Notes under the pieces: model-generated
The model's database searches: none
What the model was told of the DNA's origin: nothing
What the model saw: only the letters and a program-made list of their open reading frames with translations
Shown: positions 1 through 6,626 of the stretch, in pieces
Numbering within the stretch: position 1 is the stretch's first letter
Layout of the letters: every line of letters begins with the position of its first letter
Made by a program: the position numbers and the translations under genes
Assembly: GCA_947461015.1 (NCBI GenBank)
Contig: CANHIR010000088.1
Coordinates: forward strand, 1-7,555
DNA: 7,555 nt
Direction: 5' to 3'
Source: Bacteroidota bacterium
Lineage (GTDB): Bacteria > Bacteroidota > Bacteroidia > Chitinophagales > Chitinophagaceae

Positions 1-1241
1 GAAAAATAAAAGCAACTGGTAAATTACCTGTAACCGTTAGCGAATCCTTACCCTATGGAGCCGGGGATGCAAAAGTTCAAAAATTAACATTCATTGACGA
101 TTTAGTGATGGATGCAATTAAAAAAAAAGCCATTCCGGGATGTCAAGTATTAGTCGCTAAGGACAATAAAATTATTTACAATAAAGCCTTCGGTACCACG
201 GCAGGGGAAGCTTCCAGCCCAGTGACGCTGAATACCTATTATGACCTTGCATCTGTAACAAAAGTAACCGCTACAACGGTGAGCATTATGAAATTGGCTG
301 AGGAAGGGAAAGTGAATATAGATAATACCATTGGAGACTATCTACCTTGGGTAAAAGGGAATGCAAAAGCAAAAATTTCTTTACGAGATTTATTATTACA
401 CCAAGCTGGATTGTTTCCTTATATCAAATTTTACGAATCCTTATTGCAAAAAAATGGAGCTTATTTACCTGGCGTAATTAGCACCCAAAAGGATGATGCA
501 CATCAACAATTTATTTCCCCCAACAAATGGCTTATCAATAGCTGGGCAGATACTATACAAAATCAAATTGTAAGAAGTCCTGTTACCGAAGCAGGCAAAT
601 ACGTTTATAGCGATAATGATTTTATATTCCTTGGAAAAATTGTCGAAAAGGTGACAGGAATGAATTTAAATGAATATACAAAGCAAACTTTTTATAAGCC
701 AATGGGCATGGAATCTACTGGATATTTACCCTTGGAAAAAACAAGTATGGATAACATTGCAGCAACTGAACTAGATGGCTACTTTAGACATGAATTAATA
801 AGAGGAAGTGTCCATGACGAAGGTGCGTCAACCATGGGAGGCATAGCAGGGCATGCTGGTTTATTTAGCAATGCTAGCGATTTAGCAAAACTATATTTAA
901 TGTTAATGAATAAAGGTAATTGGGAGGGCATTCAATTTTTACAGCCCAATACGGTTGCTAATTTTACTGCTTACCAAAATGAAAGCAGACGAGGATTGGG
1001 TTTTGATAAACCTGAAAAAAACAATAAAAATAGCAAAGACCCCTACCCTTGCCTTAGCGCTTCTGGATCTACTTTTGGGCACACAGGATTCACCGGAACA
1101 TGTGTATGGGCAGATCCTGAAAATGGAATATTATTTATATTCCTAGGCAATCGTGTTTTCCCAACAAGAGACAATAAAGCATTTGCAGCATCCAACTTAA
1201 GATCCAATATTCAAGAAGGTATTTATACTGCCTTAAAATAA
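1..1241 (+). CDS. GH3 glycosidase / serine hydrolase (beta-lactamase-type) fusion, C-terminal part
   Basis: This is the 3' part of a gene whose 5' end lies outside the window. The frame is open from base 3, giving 412 codons before the TAA stop, so GTG 105 and ATG 108 are internal codons and not the start. The first ~25 residues (GKLPVTVSESLPYGAG) match the end of the C-terminal domain of Bacteroidota GH3 beta-N-acetylglucosaminidases. The rest is a beta-lactamase/penicillin-binding-type serine hydrolase domain. It has the nucleophile motif SVTK (S84, K87 in window numbering; bases 252-263), a YSD triad (202-204) in the place of YxN, the RGSVHDEGA block, and HTG (360-362) in the place of KTG. 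Family knowledge suggests hydrolysis of N-acetylglucosaminides or peptidoglycan fragments in the periplasm or at the surface. The substrate of the serine hydrolase part is unknown, and it should not be read as antibiotic resistance. The stop overlaps the porZ start by one base, which suggests translational coupling. Confidence 0.88.
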   Translation, partial: KIKATGKLPVTVSESLPYGAGDAKVQKLTFIDDLVMDAIKKKAIPGCQVLVAKDNKIIYNKAFGTTAGEASSPVTLNTYYDLASVTKVTATTVSIMKLAEEGKVNIDNTIGDYLPWVKGNAKAKISLRDLLLHQAGLFPYIKFYESLLQKNGAYLPGVISTQKDDAHQQFISPNKWLINSWADTIQNQIVRSPVTEAGKYVYSDNDFIFLGKIVEKVTGMNLNEYTKQTFYKPMGMESTGYLPLEKTSMDNIAATELDGYFRHELIRGSVHDEGASTMGGIAGHAGLFSNASDLAKLYLMLMNKGNWEGIQFLQPNTVANFTAYQNESRRGLGFDKPEKNNKNSKDPYPCLSASGSTFGHTGFTGTCVWADPENGILFIFLGNRVFPTRDNKAFAASNLRSNIQEGIYTALK

Positions 1242-3430
1242 TGAAAAGTATTGTAACGATACTATTTAGTGTATTTGCTATTTTATCCAATGCACAAAAC
1301 AAATTAGGTCCAATTGGACAATGGCGCGCACATTTTGACAATTCTAGCATTCAACAAGTTGTGAAGGGGGGTAACTATATTTATGCTTCAAGTCCTTATC
1401 AAATAATAAGAATTGATAAACACAATAATAATTATTGGATAGACAAGTCCAATGGCTTAAGCGATATTAATATTAATCATCTTAGTTGGGATGAAGACCA
1501 ATCACAGTTAGTGATAACGTATACAAATAGCAATATTGATATCCTTAAAGACGATCAGATTTACAATATAAATGCAGTTCAGCTTACTACGCTATATCCC
1601 GATAAAAAGATAAATGCGGTTCAAGTTTATAAGCGTTGGGCTTTCTTGGCTACTAATTTTGGAATTGTGGTTGTTGACCTTGTAAATCACGAAATAAAAG
1701 AAAATTGGTATCCCAACAACAATCAGCAATCTGTAGTTACCTATGATGTGCTCATCGCAAATGATAGTGTTTATGCAACTACAGAAAATGGGCTGTGGAG
1801 TGCTCCAGTCAATACCAATAATTTACAACTCAAAGCTTGGTTGCATTTGAACGAATATGATCCCTATTTACTTAAAAAGCTAACCCAATTAAATGGTATC
1901 ATTTACGGATACAGCAGTACTGTTGTCTTAGCGCTGCCTCAAAAAAAGCCTTTGTTACAGTTAAAAGGTTCAATAATAAATAGTATCAATACCAGTGTAA
2001 ATAATTTAAACATTAGTATCCAATATCCAAATCAAAAAGGTGCACTACTTCAATTTAATAAAGACATGAGTATGGCAACTATTGTTGATAGCAATATACT
2101 GGGTGTGCCAAAAAAATGTTTACTGGACAATAATAATTTATGGATTGCAGATAGTCTTAAAGGATTATTATTAAAAAACAGTTCAACTCAATGGGTATCA
2201 TTGGGCGGCACCGATGGTCGCATTGAAAGTTTTAGCGCAATAAATGAGTTGGATATGATAGCACCCTACGGACCTCAAAAAAAGGGTTTTGCCAAATTTA
2301 ATGAGACAGGCTGGACAAATTATAAGCAAATTGGATTAAGCGATTTACCAAATTTACATGCATCCGAAATTAATTTTAAAGATAATAGCTTTTGGTTTAC
2401 GAGTAATTATTCAATATTAAAATTATCTAACGAAAATAAGCTGGATTTTATCCAGCCCAATAATTTACCTGGTGCTTTCAAGCAAATTAAAGCAGATCAA
2501 AATAATAATATATGGGCAATTCAGGATCAACAAGGAATGGTTAAACAAGCAAACAATAATTGGATAACAATTCCCTTGCCAAATACCTATAGCAAGAATG
2601 GTCTTAATCAATTTATACTTAGTAATCAGGGGCAAGCTTGGATCATCGCACCCAATCAACAAGGTTTATATGTTTATCAATCCAATTCGTTTTATGCAAA
2701 TGAAATTTGGAAACAATATACCACACAACCCGCTAATGGAAACTTACCTAGTACAAATGTGACTAGTCTTTGTAAAGACCTAAATGGAAGCATCTGGGTT
2801 GGCACCGACAATGGTATTGGTATATATAATTGTGGAGATATTGGCTCCGAGCCATGTAACGCTTATTTGCCCATTGTAAAAAATAATGGTTTCAATGGAT
2901 ATTTATTTCAAAAAGAAACGGTTCATTGTATAAGTATTGACGGCGCAAATAGAAAGTGGATTGGAACCAACAATGGCGCTTGGTTGTTAAGTGAGGATGG
3001 CGAAAGTATCATTGAACACTTTACAAAACTAAATAGCCCTTTACCAAATGACACCGTTTTTCAAATACTTATACATCCCAACACTGGAGAAGTTTTTTTG
3101 AATACTAAAAATCAAATGGTAAGTTATAGAGGAACTGCTACCAATGGAAAAGAAACACAATCTACCATTCAAATTTTTCCCAATCCGGTCTCTACTCATT
3201 TTAATGGAAATATTGCAATCAGAAACTTAGTGGAAAATGCATTGGTTAAAGTAACCGATTTAAGCGGCAAGTTATTATATCAAACCACTGCATTAGGGGG
3301 ACAAGCGCTTTGGAATGGAAGAAACCTTCAAGGCGGTAAAGTAGCAGCGGGAATTTACCTTGTTTTTGTTAGAGATATAAGCGGAAATGAAAAATCAGTG
3401 GGAAAAATTGTTATCGCAGATGGTTATTAG
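1241..3430 (+). CDS. porZ: Type IX secretion system protein PorZ (beta-propeller protein with C-terminal sorting domain)
   Basis: This gene encodes 729 residues. Residues 1-18 look like a signal peptide with cleavage near SNA|QN, and no lipobox cysteine is present. The mature start, with GPIGQWRAHF (23-32), NGLSDI (71-76) and a SNIDIL segment (97-102), is the typical PorZ opening. Two-component-regulator-type propeller strands recur, for example SIWVGTDNGIGIYN (517-530) and RKWIGTNNGAWLLS (571-584). Residues ~641-729 form a T9SS type A sorting domain: IFPNP at 645-649, then VTDLSGKLLY and AAGIYLVFV. In Porphyromonas, PorZ is part of the surface attachment complex with PorU, PorV and PorQ, and it binds anionic LPS for anchoring T9SS cargo. 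Length is slightly below the ~775 residues of the Porphyromonas protein. ATG 1241 is supported by the signal peptide and by the TAATG overlap with the upstream gene. It is convergent with the next gene, with overlapping stop codons. A general propeller protein that is secreted rather than part of the machinery is a less likely alternative. Confidence 0.9.
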   Translation: MKSIVTILFSVFAILSNAQNKLGPIGQWRAHFDNSSIQQVVKGGNYIYASSPYQIIRIDKHNNNYWIDKSNGLSDININHLSWDEDQSQLVITYTNSNIDILKDDQIYNINAVQLTTLYPDKKINAVQVYKRWAFLATNFGIVVVDLVNHEIKENWYPNNNQQSVVTYDVLIANDSVYATTENGLWSAPVNTNNLQLKAWLHLNEYDPYLLKKLTQLNGIIYGYSSTVVLALPQKKPLLQLKGSIINSINTSVNNLNISIQYPNQKGALLQFNKDMSMATIVDSNILGVPKKCLLDNNNLWIADSLKGLLLKNSSTQWVSLGGTDGRIESFSAINELDMIAPYGPQKKGFAKFNETGWTNYKQIGLSDLPNLHASEINFKDNSFWFTSNYSILKLSNENKLDFIQPNNLPGAFKQIKADQNNNIWAIQDQQGMVKQANNNWITIPLPNTYSKNGLNQFILSNQGQAWIIAPNQQGLYVYQSNSFYANEIWKQYTTQPANGNLPSTNVTSLCKDLNGSIWVGTDNGIGIYNCGDIGSEPCNAYLPIVKNNGFNGYLFQKETVHCISIDGANRKWIGTNNGAWLLSEDGESIIEHFTKLNSPLPNDTVFQILIHPNTGEVFLNTKNQMVSYRGTATNGKETQSTIQIFPNPVSTHFNGNIAIRNLVENALVKVTDLSGKLLYQTTALGGQALWNGRNLQGGKVAAGIYLVFVRDISGNEKSVGKIVIADGY

Positions 3431-3999
3431 TTGACACTTAATTCAAAATCTTTAAACGCTTTAAAGTTTAATATACCTCTTTCTCCATCTATTACACGAT
3501 ACATAATTTGTCTTACTTTTTTAGTAGGCACTTTTATAGTTGTATCTGCATCATAAATTGGAAACTTTCTAAACAATATCCCTTCCACCAATTTGTATTC
3601 ATCACCACCCCTATATCCTTTACTTAATTTGAAATCATTGGATATATCAGGAAAATAAATTGGTTGCATCATCTCATCATTCTTTGAACCAACACAAAAT
3701 AAATTGATTTTGCCGGAAGGCTCTAAAATATAGATGATTAAGTCCGCAAACCCATCTTGATTCAAATCATCAATTTCTGCCGAAATTACGCGTGCTTTTA
3801 ACTCTAAATTCACCTCTCTTGCCTCAGATTTGAATCCAATTGGTTTAATATTTAAGGAATTTTGACTAAGGGATTTATTAGTGCAAGAAACCCTAAATCC
3901 TACTTTACCTATTTTTAAGGTACTATCGTACTTTTTTAAATCTTGACCAATAGCGCCAATGGTTAAAAACAAAAAAACGATGCTAAAAAATTTGTACAT
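3427..3999 (-). CDS. Exported PliI-like (I-type lysozyme inhibitor family) protein
   Basis: This gene encodes a 190-residue protein. Residues 1-19 form a hydrophobic signal peptide ending near AIGQ, so the mature protein should be periplasmic or secreted. The middle has a calcium-loop-like DLNQDGFAD (78-86; DxNxDGxxD) followed by the hydrophobic strand LIIYIL. The second half reads SKGYRGGDEYKLVEGILFRKFPIY across ~126-149 and ends with a KVRQIMYRV strand (161-169). From memory of the family, this order (D-rich loop, SKGY.G.DE, VEG.L.R.FP.Y, RQ..Y) matches PliI, the periplasmic inhibitor of invertebrate-type lysozyme. The assignment rests on pattern recall, not on a search, and a plain VCBS/FG-GAP-like protein remains possible. 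Only two cysteines are present after the signal peptide (C39, C102), which could form one disulfide. The ATG at 3999 is preceded by a clear TAnnTTTG box on this strand. The TAA stop overlaps the porZ stop tail to tail (TTATTAG). Confidence 0.7.
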   Translation of the reverse strand: MYKFFSIVFLFLTIGAIGQDLKKYDSTLKIGKVGFRVSCTNKSLSQNSLNIKPIGFKSEAREVNLELKARVISAEIDDLNQDGFADLIIYILEPSGKINLFCVGSKNDEMMQPIYFPDISNDFKLSKGYRGGDEYKLVEGILFRKFPIYDADTTIKVPTKKVRQIMYRVIDGERGILNFKAFKDFELSVN

Positions 4000-4020
4000 T
4001 CGAAATGTAATTTAAGGATA

Positions 4021-4028
4021 CAAAGTTA
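4021..4028 (-). promoter_or_regulatory. Promoter -7 box (TAACTTTG) of the PliI-like gene
   Basis: Read on the minus strand these bases are TAACTTTG, an exact match to the Bacteroidota -7 consensus TAnnTTTG. The box lies about 21 bases before the ATG at 3999, leaving a short leader of roughly 10-17 bases. No convincing TTTG/TTG -33 element is visible at the usual spacing, so the call rests on the -7 box and its position. Confidence 0.5.
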
Positions 4029-4064
4029 ATCGTTTACTTTTAAAAATACCATAAACTAATCTAG

Positions 4065-4997
4065 ATGTCTTTCTCCATTGATATTCAATCTGTTTCATCC
4101 TTTAAGCGCATTCGCATTACCAATCTTATAAGCAAAGCATACATTGATATAATTAGCAAAGGCGGTATTTTAAATAGCTGGATGCAACCCGCTGAAAATT
4201 GGGATATTATCGATGGTAATGACTTTAGCAACGGATGGTCAAATTTTGAATCCAATGGATTTAAAAGTGCAAAAATGTCCCCTTATGCTTGCAGATTATT
4301 GAATGGTATTTATGAACATGAAAACAAGTCCTATAAAGTTGAAAAGTTTTACTTAGGAAATCATGGTCTACATGGTATTTTATATGATGCTGAATTTGAA
4401 ATTATTGAAACAAATATAAATAGTCAAAGCGCGCAAGTGAAATTGGAATTTCAATATCTGGGAACGGACGTGGGTTTCCCTTTTGAATATAACATTCAAC
4501 TTACCTGGACCTATTTTTCAGACAATACCATAAACATTCAAACAACCATCACTAATAAAAGTAATCAGTCCATCCCTATGATGGATGGATGGCATCCTTA
4601 TTTTAGACTAGGTGAAAACATAAGCAATTGTAGTCTTCAATTTAGCAATAAAGGCATTTTAGAATATGATGCAGCTTTAATTCCAACAGGCAATGTTACC
4701 TCAAATGCTATTTTTGAAAAAGCAACTCCGCTTGATCATATAAAATTGGACAACGGCTATTTATTGGATAATGAATTTGCCATTTGCATTTTAGAAAATG
4801 AAAAATACATTTTAAAAGTTAAGCCTAGTGCGGCCTACCCTTATTTACAGTTATATACTCCTGATCACAGAAAAAGTATTGCTATTGAAAATTTAAGTGC
4901 TGCACCAAATTGTTTTAATAATAAAATGGGGCTGCATATTATGCAACCCCAAGCTATTTGGAACCTTGAAACAAGCTACCAGCTTATTACCAAGTAA
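4065..4997 (+). CDS. Aldose 1-epimerase family protein
   Basis: This gene encodes 310 residues of the galactose-mutarotase fold, close to full length for the family, with no signal peptide, so it is cytoplasmic. Visible family landmarks are RLLNGI (77-82) in the substrate region, HGLHG (100-104), GWHPYF (175-180) with the acid histidine H177, and SIAIENLS (271-278) with E275 at the position of the catalytic base. By analogy with characterised GalM, H103, H177 and E275 would form the active site that interconverts alpha and beta anomers of aldoses. The actual sugar cannot be told, because this family also includes hexose-6-phosphate epimerase-like members. ATG 4065 is the first possible start, as an in-frame TAG sits directly before it (4062-4064). 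A weak -7-like TACTTTTA occurs at 4035-4042. The gene is divergent from the PliI-like gene and convergent with ridA, with only seven bases between the stop codons. Confidence 0.88.
   Translation: MSFSIDIQSVSSFKRIRITNLISKAYIDIISKGGILNSWMQPAENWDIIDGNDFSNGWSNFESNGFKSAKMSPYACRLLNGIYEHENKSYKVEKFYLGNHGLHGILYDAEFEIIETNINSQSAQVKLEFQYLGTDVGFPFEYNIQLTWTYFSDNTINIQTTITNKSNQSIPMMDGWHPYFRLGENISNCSLQFSNKGILEYDAALIPTGNVTSNAIFEKATPLDHIKLDNGYLLDNEFAICILENEKYILKVKPSAAYPYLQLYTPDHRKSIAIENLSAAPNCFNNKMGLHIMQPQAIWNLETSYQLITK
4917..4951 (-). terminator. Probable intrinsic terminator of ridA, embedded antisense in the epimerase gene
   Basis: On the minus strand, 4951 to 4927 reads TGGGGTTGCAT, loop AAT, ATGCAGCCCCA. 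This is an 11-pair stem with one U-G wobble and no mismatch, followed at once by TTTTATTATT (4926-4917). On the plus strand the same position is a C-A mismatch and no T-run follows the stem, so the structure favours minus-strand RNA. It begins about 53 bases after the ridA stop and overlaps codons 288-296 of the epimerase. Confidence 0.7.
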
Positions 4998-5004
4998 AAG
5001 ATGA

Positions 5005-5385
5005 TTAAACTATAGCAGTAATGCTTATCTCAACATTTACATTCCTAGGTAAAGTTTTTACCGCAACAGTTTCTCTTGCTGGAAAATCAGCAGAAAAATA
5101 GCTTCCATACACTTCATTAACTTGGGCAAATAATTGCATGTCGCTTAAGAATATGGTGGTTTTCACAACATGGTTAAAACTTATTTTAGCCTCGTCTAAT
5201 ATTGCTTTTATATTCTCCATTACCTGCTTTGTTTCTGCTTGTATTGAATCCAGCACAATTTCTCCTGTTGCTGGATTAAATGCAATTTGACCACTAGCAA
5301 ATAAAAAGCCATTTGCAATCACCGCCTGACTGTATGGGCCAATGGGAGCGGGCACTTTATCTGTTTGAATAATTTGTTTTGACAT
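5005..5385 (-). CDS. ridA: RidA family 2-iminobutanoate/2-iminopropanoate deaminase
   Basis: This gene encodes 126 residues, the usual RidA length. The N-terminus has APIGPYSQAV (13-22) with Y18, followed by SGQI (31-34). The C-terminus has FPARETVAV (101-109), with R104 at the position of catalytic Arg105 of E. coli RidA, and NVEISITA (117-124), with E119 at the position of Glu120. The protein should be a cytosolic trimer that hydrolyses reactive enamine/imine intermediates released by PLP enzymes such as threonine dehydratase, protecting other PLP enzymes. The residue at the E. coli Cys107 position is threonine (T106), a common variant. All residues needed for the archetypal RidA subfamily are present, so activity is expected. 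It is transcribed away from tsaB and towards the epimerase gene. Its likely terminator lies within that gene. Confidence 0.95.
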   Translation of the reverse strand: MSKQIIQTDKVPAPIGPYSQAVIANGFLFASGQIAFNPATGEIVLDSIQAETKQVMENIKAILDEAKISFNHVVKTTIFLSDMQLFAQVNEVYGSYFSADFPARETVAVKTLPRNVNVEISITAIV

Positions 5386-5424
5386 AATAATTTATATTAG
5401 AAGCACAATTTCTTATTTTTCTAT

Positions 5425-5458
5425 CAAATACACGCTTATTTTTGCAAAACAATTCAAA
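5425..5458 (-). promoter_or_regulatory. Candidate ridA promoter
   Basis: On the minus strand, TGTATTTG (5432-5425) matches seven of eight positions of TAnnTTTG. An upstream TTTG (5458-5455) is separated from it by 22 bases, near the upper limit of the normal spacing. It would give a leader of about 35 bases before ATG 5385. It overlaps the tsaB promoter on the other strand, so the two divergent genes would share this short region. The match is modest and the region is A+T-rich. Confidence 0.3.
5437..5444 (+). promoter_or_regulatory. Promoter -7 box (TATTTTTG) of tsaB
   Basis: TATTTTTG fits TAnnTTTG exactly. Transcription would then begin around 5449-5451. That rules out the in-frame TTG at 5442-5444 as a start codon, because it is part of the box, and leaves a leader of about 12-14 bases before the TTG at 5463. 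No clear -33 TTG is seen upstream. Confidence 0.45.
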
Positions 5459-5462
5459 TAAC

Positions 5463-6158
5463 TTGGCAACATTTTTATACATAGATACAGCAGGGGAAAG
5501 AGCCATGGTTGCCGTAGGTAGTGAAAGTGCAATTTTGGCAATTGAAACAAACGAAATGGTTAATACCCATGCTTCTTTTGTTCAAACTGCAATAGATAAA
5601 ATGTGTAAGGAAATAAACATGCCCATTCATGAACTTGATGCAGTGGTGGTGACTATGGGACCAGGAAGTTATACGGGACTTAGAGTTGGCCTCTCTAGCG
5701 CAAAAGGCATAGCCTATGCAATTAATAAACCACTCATTGGGATATCAACATTAGCACTTTTAGCCAAGCATGCAATTACACATATCAATTTAATAAAAAC
5801 GGAAAAAAACATTCAAATATTTAGCATGATAGATGCAAAAAGAATGGAGGTATTTGGTGCCATTTACAATGCAGATTTATCCATTATTTTGCCAGAACAG
5901 GCTATTGTACTTGATTCGGAGTTTATGGCAAATCTGCTTGATAAAGGACCATTGCTCTGCGTGGGAAATGGAGCGATTAAAACAAATCAACTATTTTCTA
6001 ATGCCCAACTACATTGCATTGAATCGCAATACGATATACAAGATTTCAAGCTGCTTGCCTTTGAAAAATGGGCTAAAAAGGAGTTTGAAAACACAGCATA
6101 TTCAATCCCATCCTATCTAAAAGAGTTTTATCAAGGTCCAGCAAAATCCTCCAAATAA
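5463..6158 (+). CDS. tsaB: tRNA threonylcarbamoyladenosine biosynthesis protein TsaB
   Basis: This gene encodes 231 residues from the preferred start. TsaB is the inactive ASKHA-fold partner of TsaD and, with TsaE, supports transfer of threonylcarbamoyl to A37 of ANN-decoding tRNAs. Diagnostic features are the N-terminal strand FLYIDTAGE, the N/H-x-SF block NTHASFVQTAID (34-45), the hallmark GPGSYTGLRVGLSSAKGIA (66-84) followed by KPLIGISTL, and DAKRMEVF (124-131), equivalent to DARRGEVY. It ends with the common SYLKEFY. No in-frame ATG exists upstream or near the N-terminus; the first is at 5505 and would remove the first strand. The choice is between TTG 5442 (seven residues longer) and TTG 5463. 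The latter is preferred because it gives the family-typical start just before the first strand and because 5442 lies within a TAnnTTTG promoter box. The gene stands alone, divergent from ridA. Confidence 0.93.
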   Translation: MATFLYIDTAGERAMVAVGSESAILAIETNEMVNTHASFVQTAIDKMCKEINMPIHELDAVVVTMGPGSYTGLRVGLSSAKGIAYAINKPLIGISTLALLAKHAITHINLIKTEKNIQIFSMIDAKRMEVFGAIYNADLSIILPEQAIVLDSEFMANLLDKGPLLCVGNGAIKTNQLFSNAQLHCIESQYDIQDFKLLAFEKWAKKEFENTAYSIPSYLKEFYQGPAKSSK

Positions 6159-6289
6159 AAAAGGAGAAAAGGATGAATGGCAAGCAGAATTTCCAATTTC
6201 GCAATTATTTATATATAATTATTTAAATTAATAACGTAATTTCGTATAGACAATTGTTTGTTGATAACCCCCAAATCCTTAAAATTGTA
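6159..6289. promoter_or_regulatory. Intergenic region before the ArsR-type regulator; weak promoter and operator candidates
   Basis: This 131-base gap is very A+T-rich. It holds TAATTTCG (6237-6244; seven of eight positions of TAnnTTTG), about 45 bases before ATG 6290, and an interrupted palindrome TAATT-ATTTA-AATTA (6216-6230) of a kind that a dimeric winged-helix protein could bind. Because ArsR regulators commonly repress their own operon, an operator is expected here, but base composition makes chance palindromes likely. No tsaB terminator with a stable stem is visible. Confidence 0.22.
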
Positions 6290-6625
6290 ATGAATCAATC
6301 TTTACCCCAACTACAACTAGCAAATGGCAAGGCGCCATTGAAAGTGGATTTGCTACACAGCAAAAAAGCGGCTATGATTTTACGTGCTTTAAATCACAAA
6401 TTGCGTCAGCAAATTGTGAAATTAATAGACGAACAACAGAAAATGACCGTAACAGAAATTTACGTAAAACTCCGACTAGAACAGTCTGTTGCTTCACAAC
6501 ATTTGGCAATTCTAAGAAGAGCAGGAATTGTTGTTACCACAAGAGAAGGAAAATTTATTTTTTACACAGTAGACTACAATAGATTGGAGCAAATCAATCA
6601 ATTTGTTGAGCAACTTGTTGGATAA
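6290..6625 (+). CDS. ArsR-family winged-helix transcriptional regulator
   Basis: This gene encodes 111 residues. LRALNHKLRQQIVKLID (31-47) matches the ArsR-type LADPTRLRIL helix. MTVTEIYVKL (52-61) is the first helix of the HTH, and QSVASQHLAILRRAGIV (65-81) is the recognition helix and turn. VTTREGKFIFYTVD (82-95) is the beta wing. The family consists of dimeric repressors that release DNA on metal binding or thiol oxidation. This protein contains no cysteine, lacks the ELCVCDL metal site, and has no histidine cluster at its C-terminus, so neither metal-thiolate nor persulfide sensing by itself is possible. A TTG at 6254 is in frame, but ATG 6290 gives the normal N-terminus and is preferred. 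One base separates its stop from the next gene (TAATATG), so the two form an operon and are probably co-translated. Target genes are unknown; the operon itself is the first candidate. Confidence 0.85.
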   Translation: MNQSLPQLQLANGKAPLKVDLLHSKKAAMILRALNHKLRQQIVKLIDEQQKMTVTEIYVKLRLEQSVASQHLAILRRAGIVVTTREGKFIFYTVDYNRLEQINQFVEQLVG

Positions 6626-6626
6626 T

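Noticed and set aside
105..110. GTG/ATG at 105-110 as the start of a separate serine hydrolase gene.
   Set aside because: The frame is open to the left edge and the upstream residues match the end of a GH3 domain, so this is the inside of a fusion gene.
955..1350. Alternative-frame reading frames on both strands over the fusion gene and the porZ start.
   Set aside because: They lie wholly under confidently assigned genes, have no family motifs and show biased, low-information composition.
3450..3466. Perfect inverted repeat CTTTAAA-CGC-TTTAAAG about 20 bases after the porZ stop, a possible porZ terminator.
   Set aside because: Only one G-C pair in the stem and no real T-run follows; too weak to call in an A+T-rich coding region.
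5014..5031. Small stem around AGCA-GTAA-TGCT after the epimerase stop as a plus-strand terminator.
   Set aside because: Only four pairs, with mismatches beyond and no T-run.
6173..6226. A 17-codon reading frame starting with ATG after AAGGAGAAAAGG, which looks like a Shine-Dalgarno sequence.
   Set aside because: Bacteroidota do not depend on such sites, the peptide is short and A+T-driven (ending NYLYIII), and nothing else supports it.
6257..6287. TTTG, 19 bases, TAAAATTG resembling a promoter just before the ArsR-type gene.
   Set aside because: The -7-like box is imperfect and ends two bases before ATG 6290, so transcription would start at or inside the start codon; a leaderless mRNA is possible but not supported.
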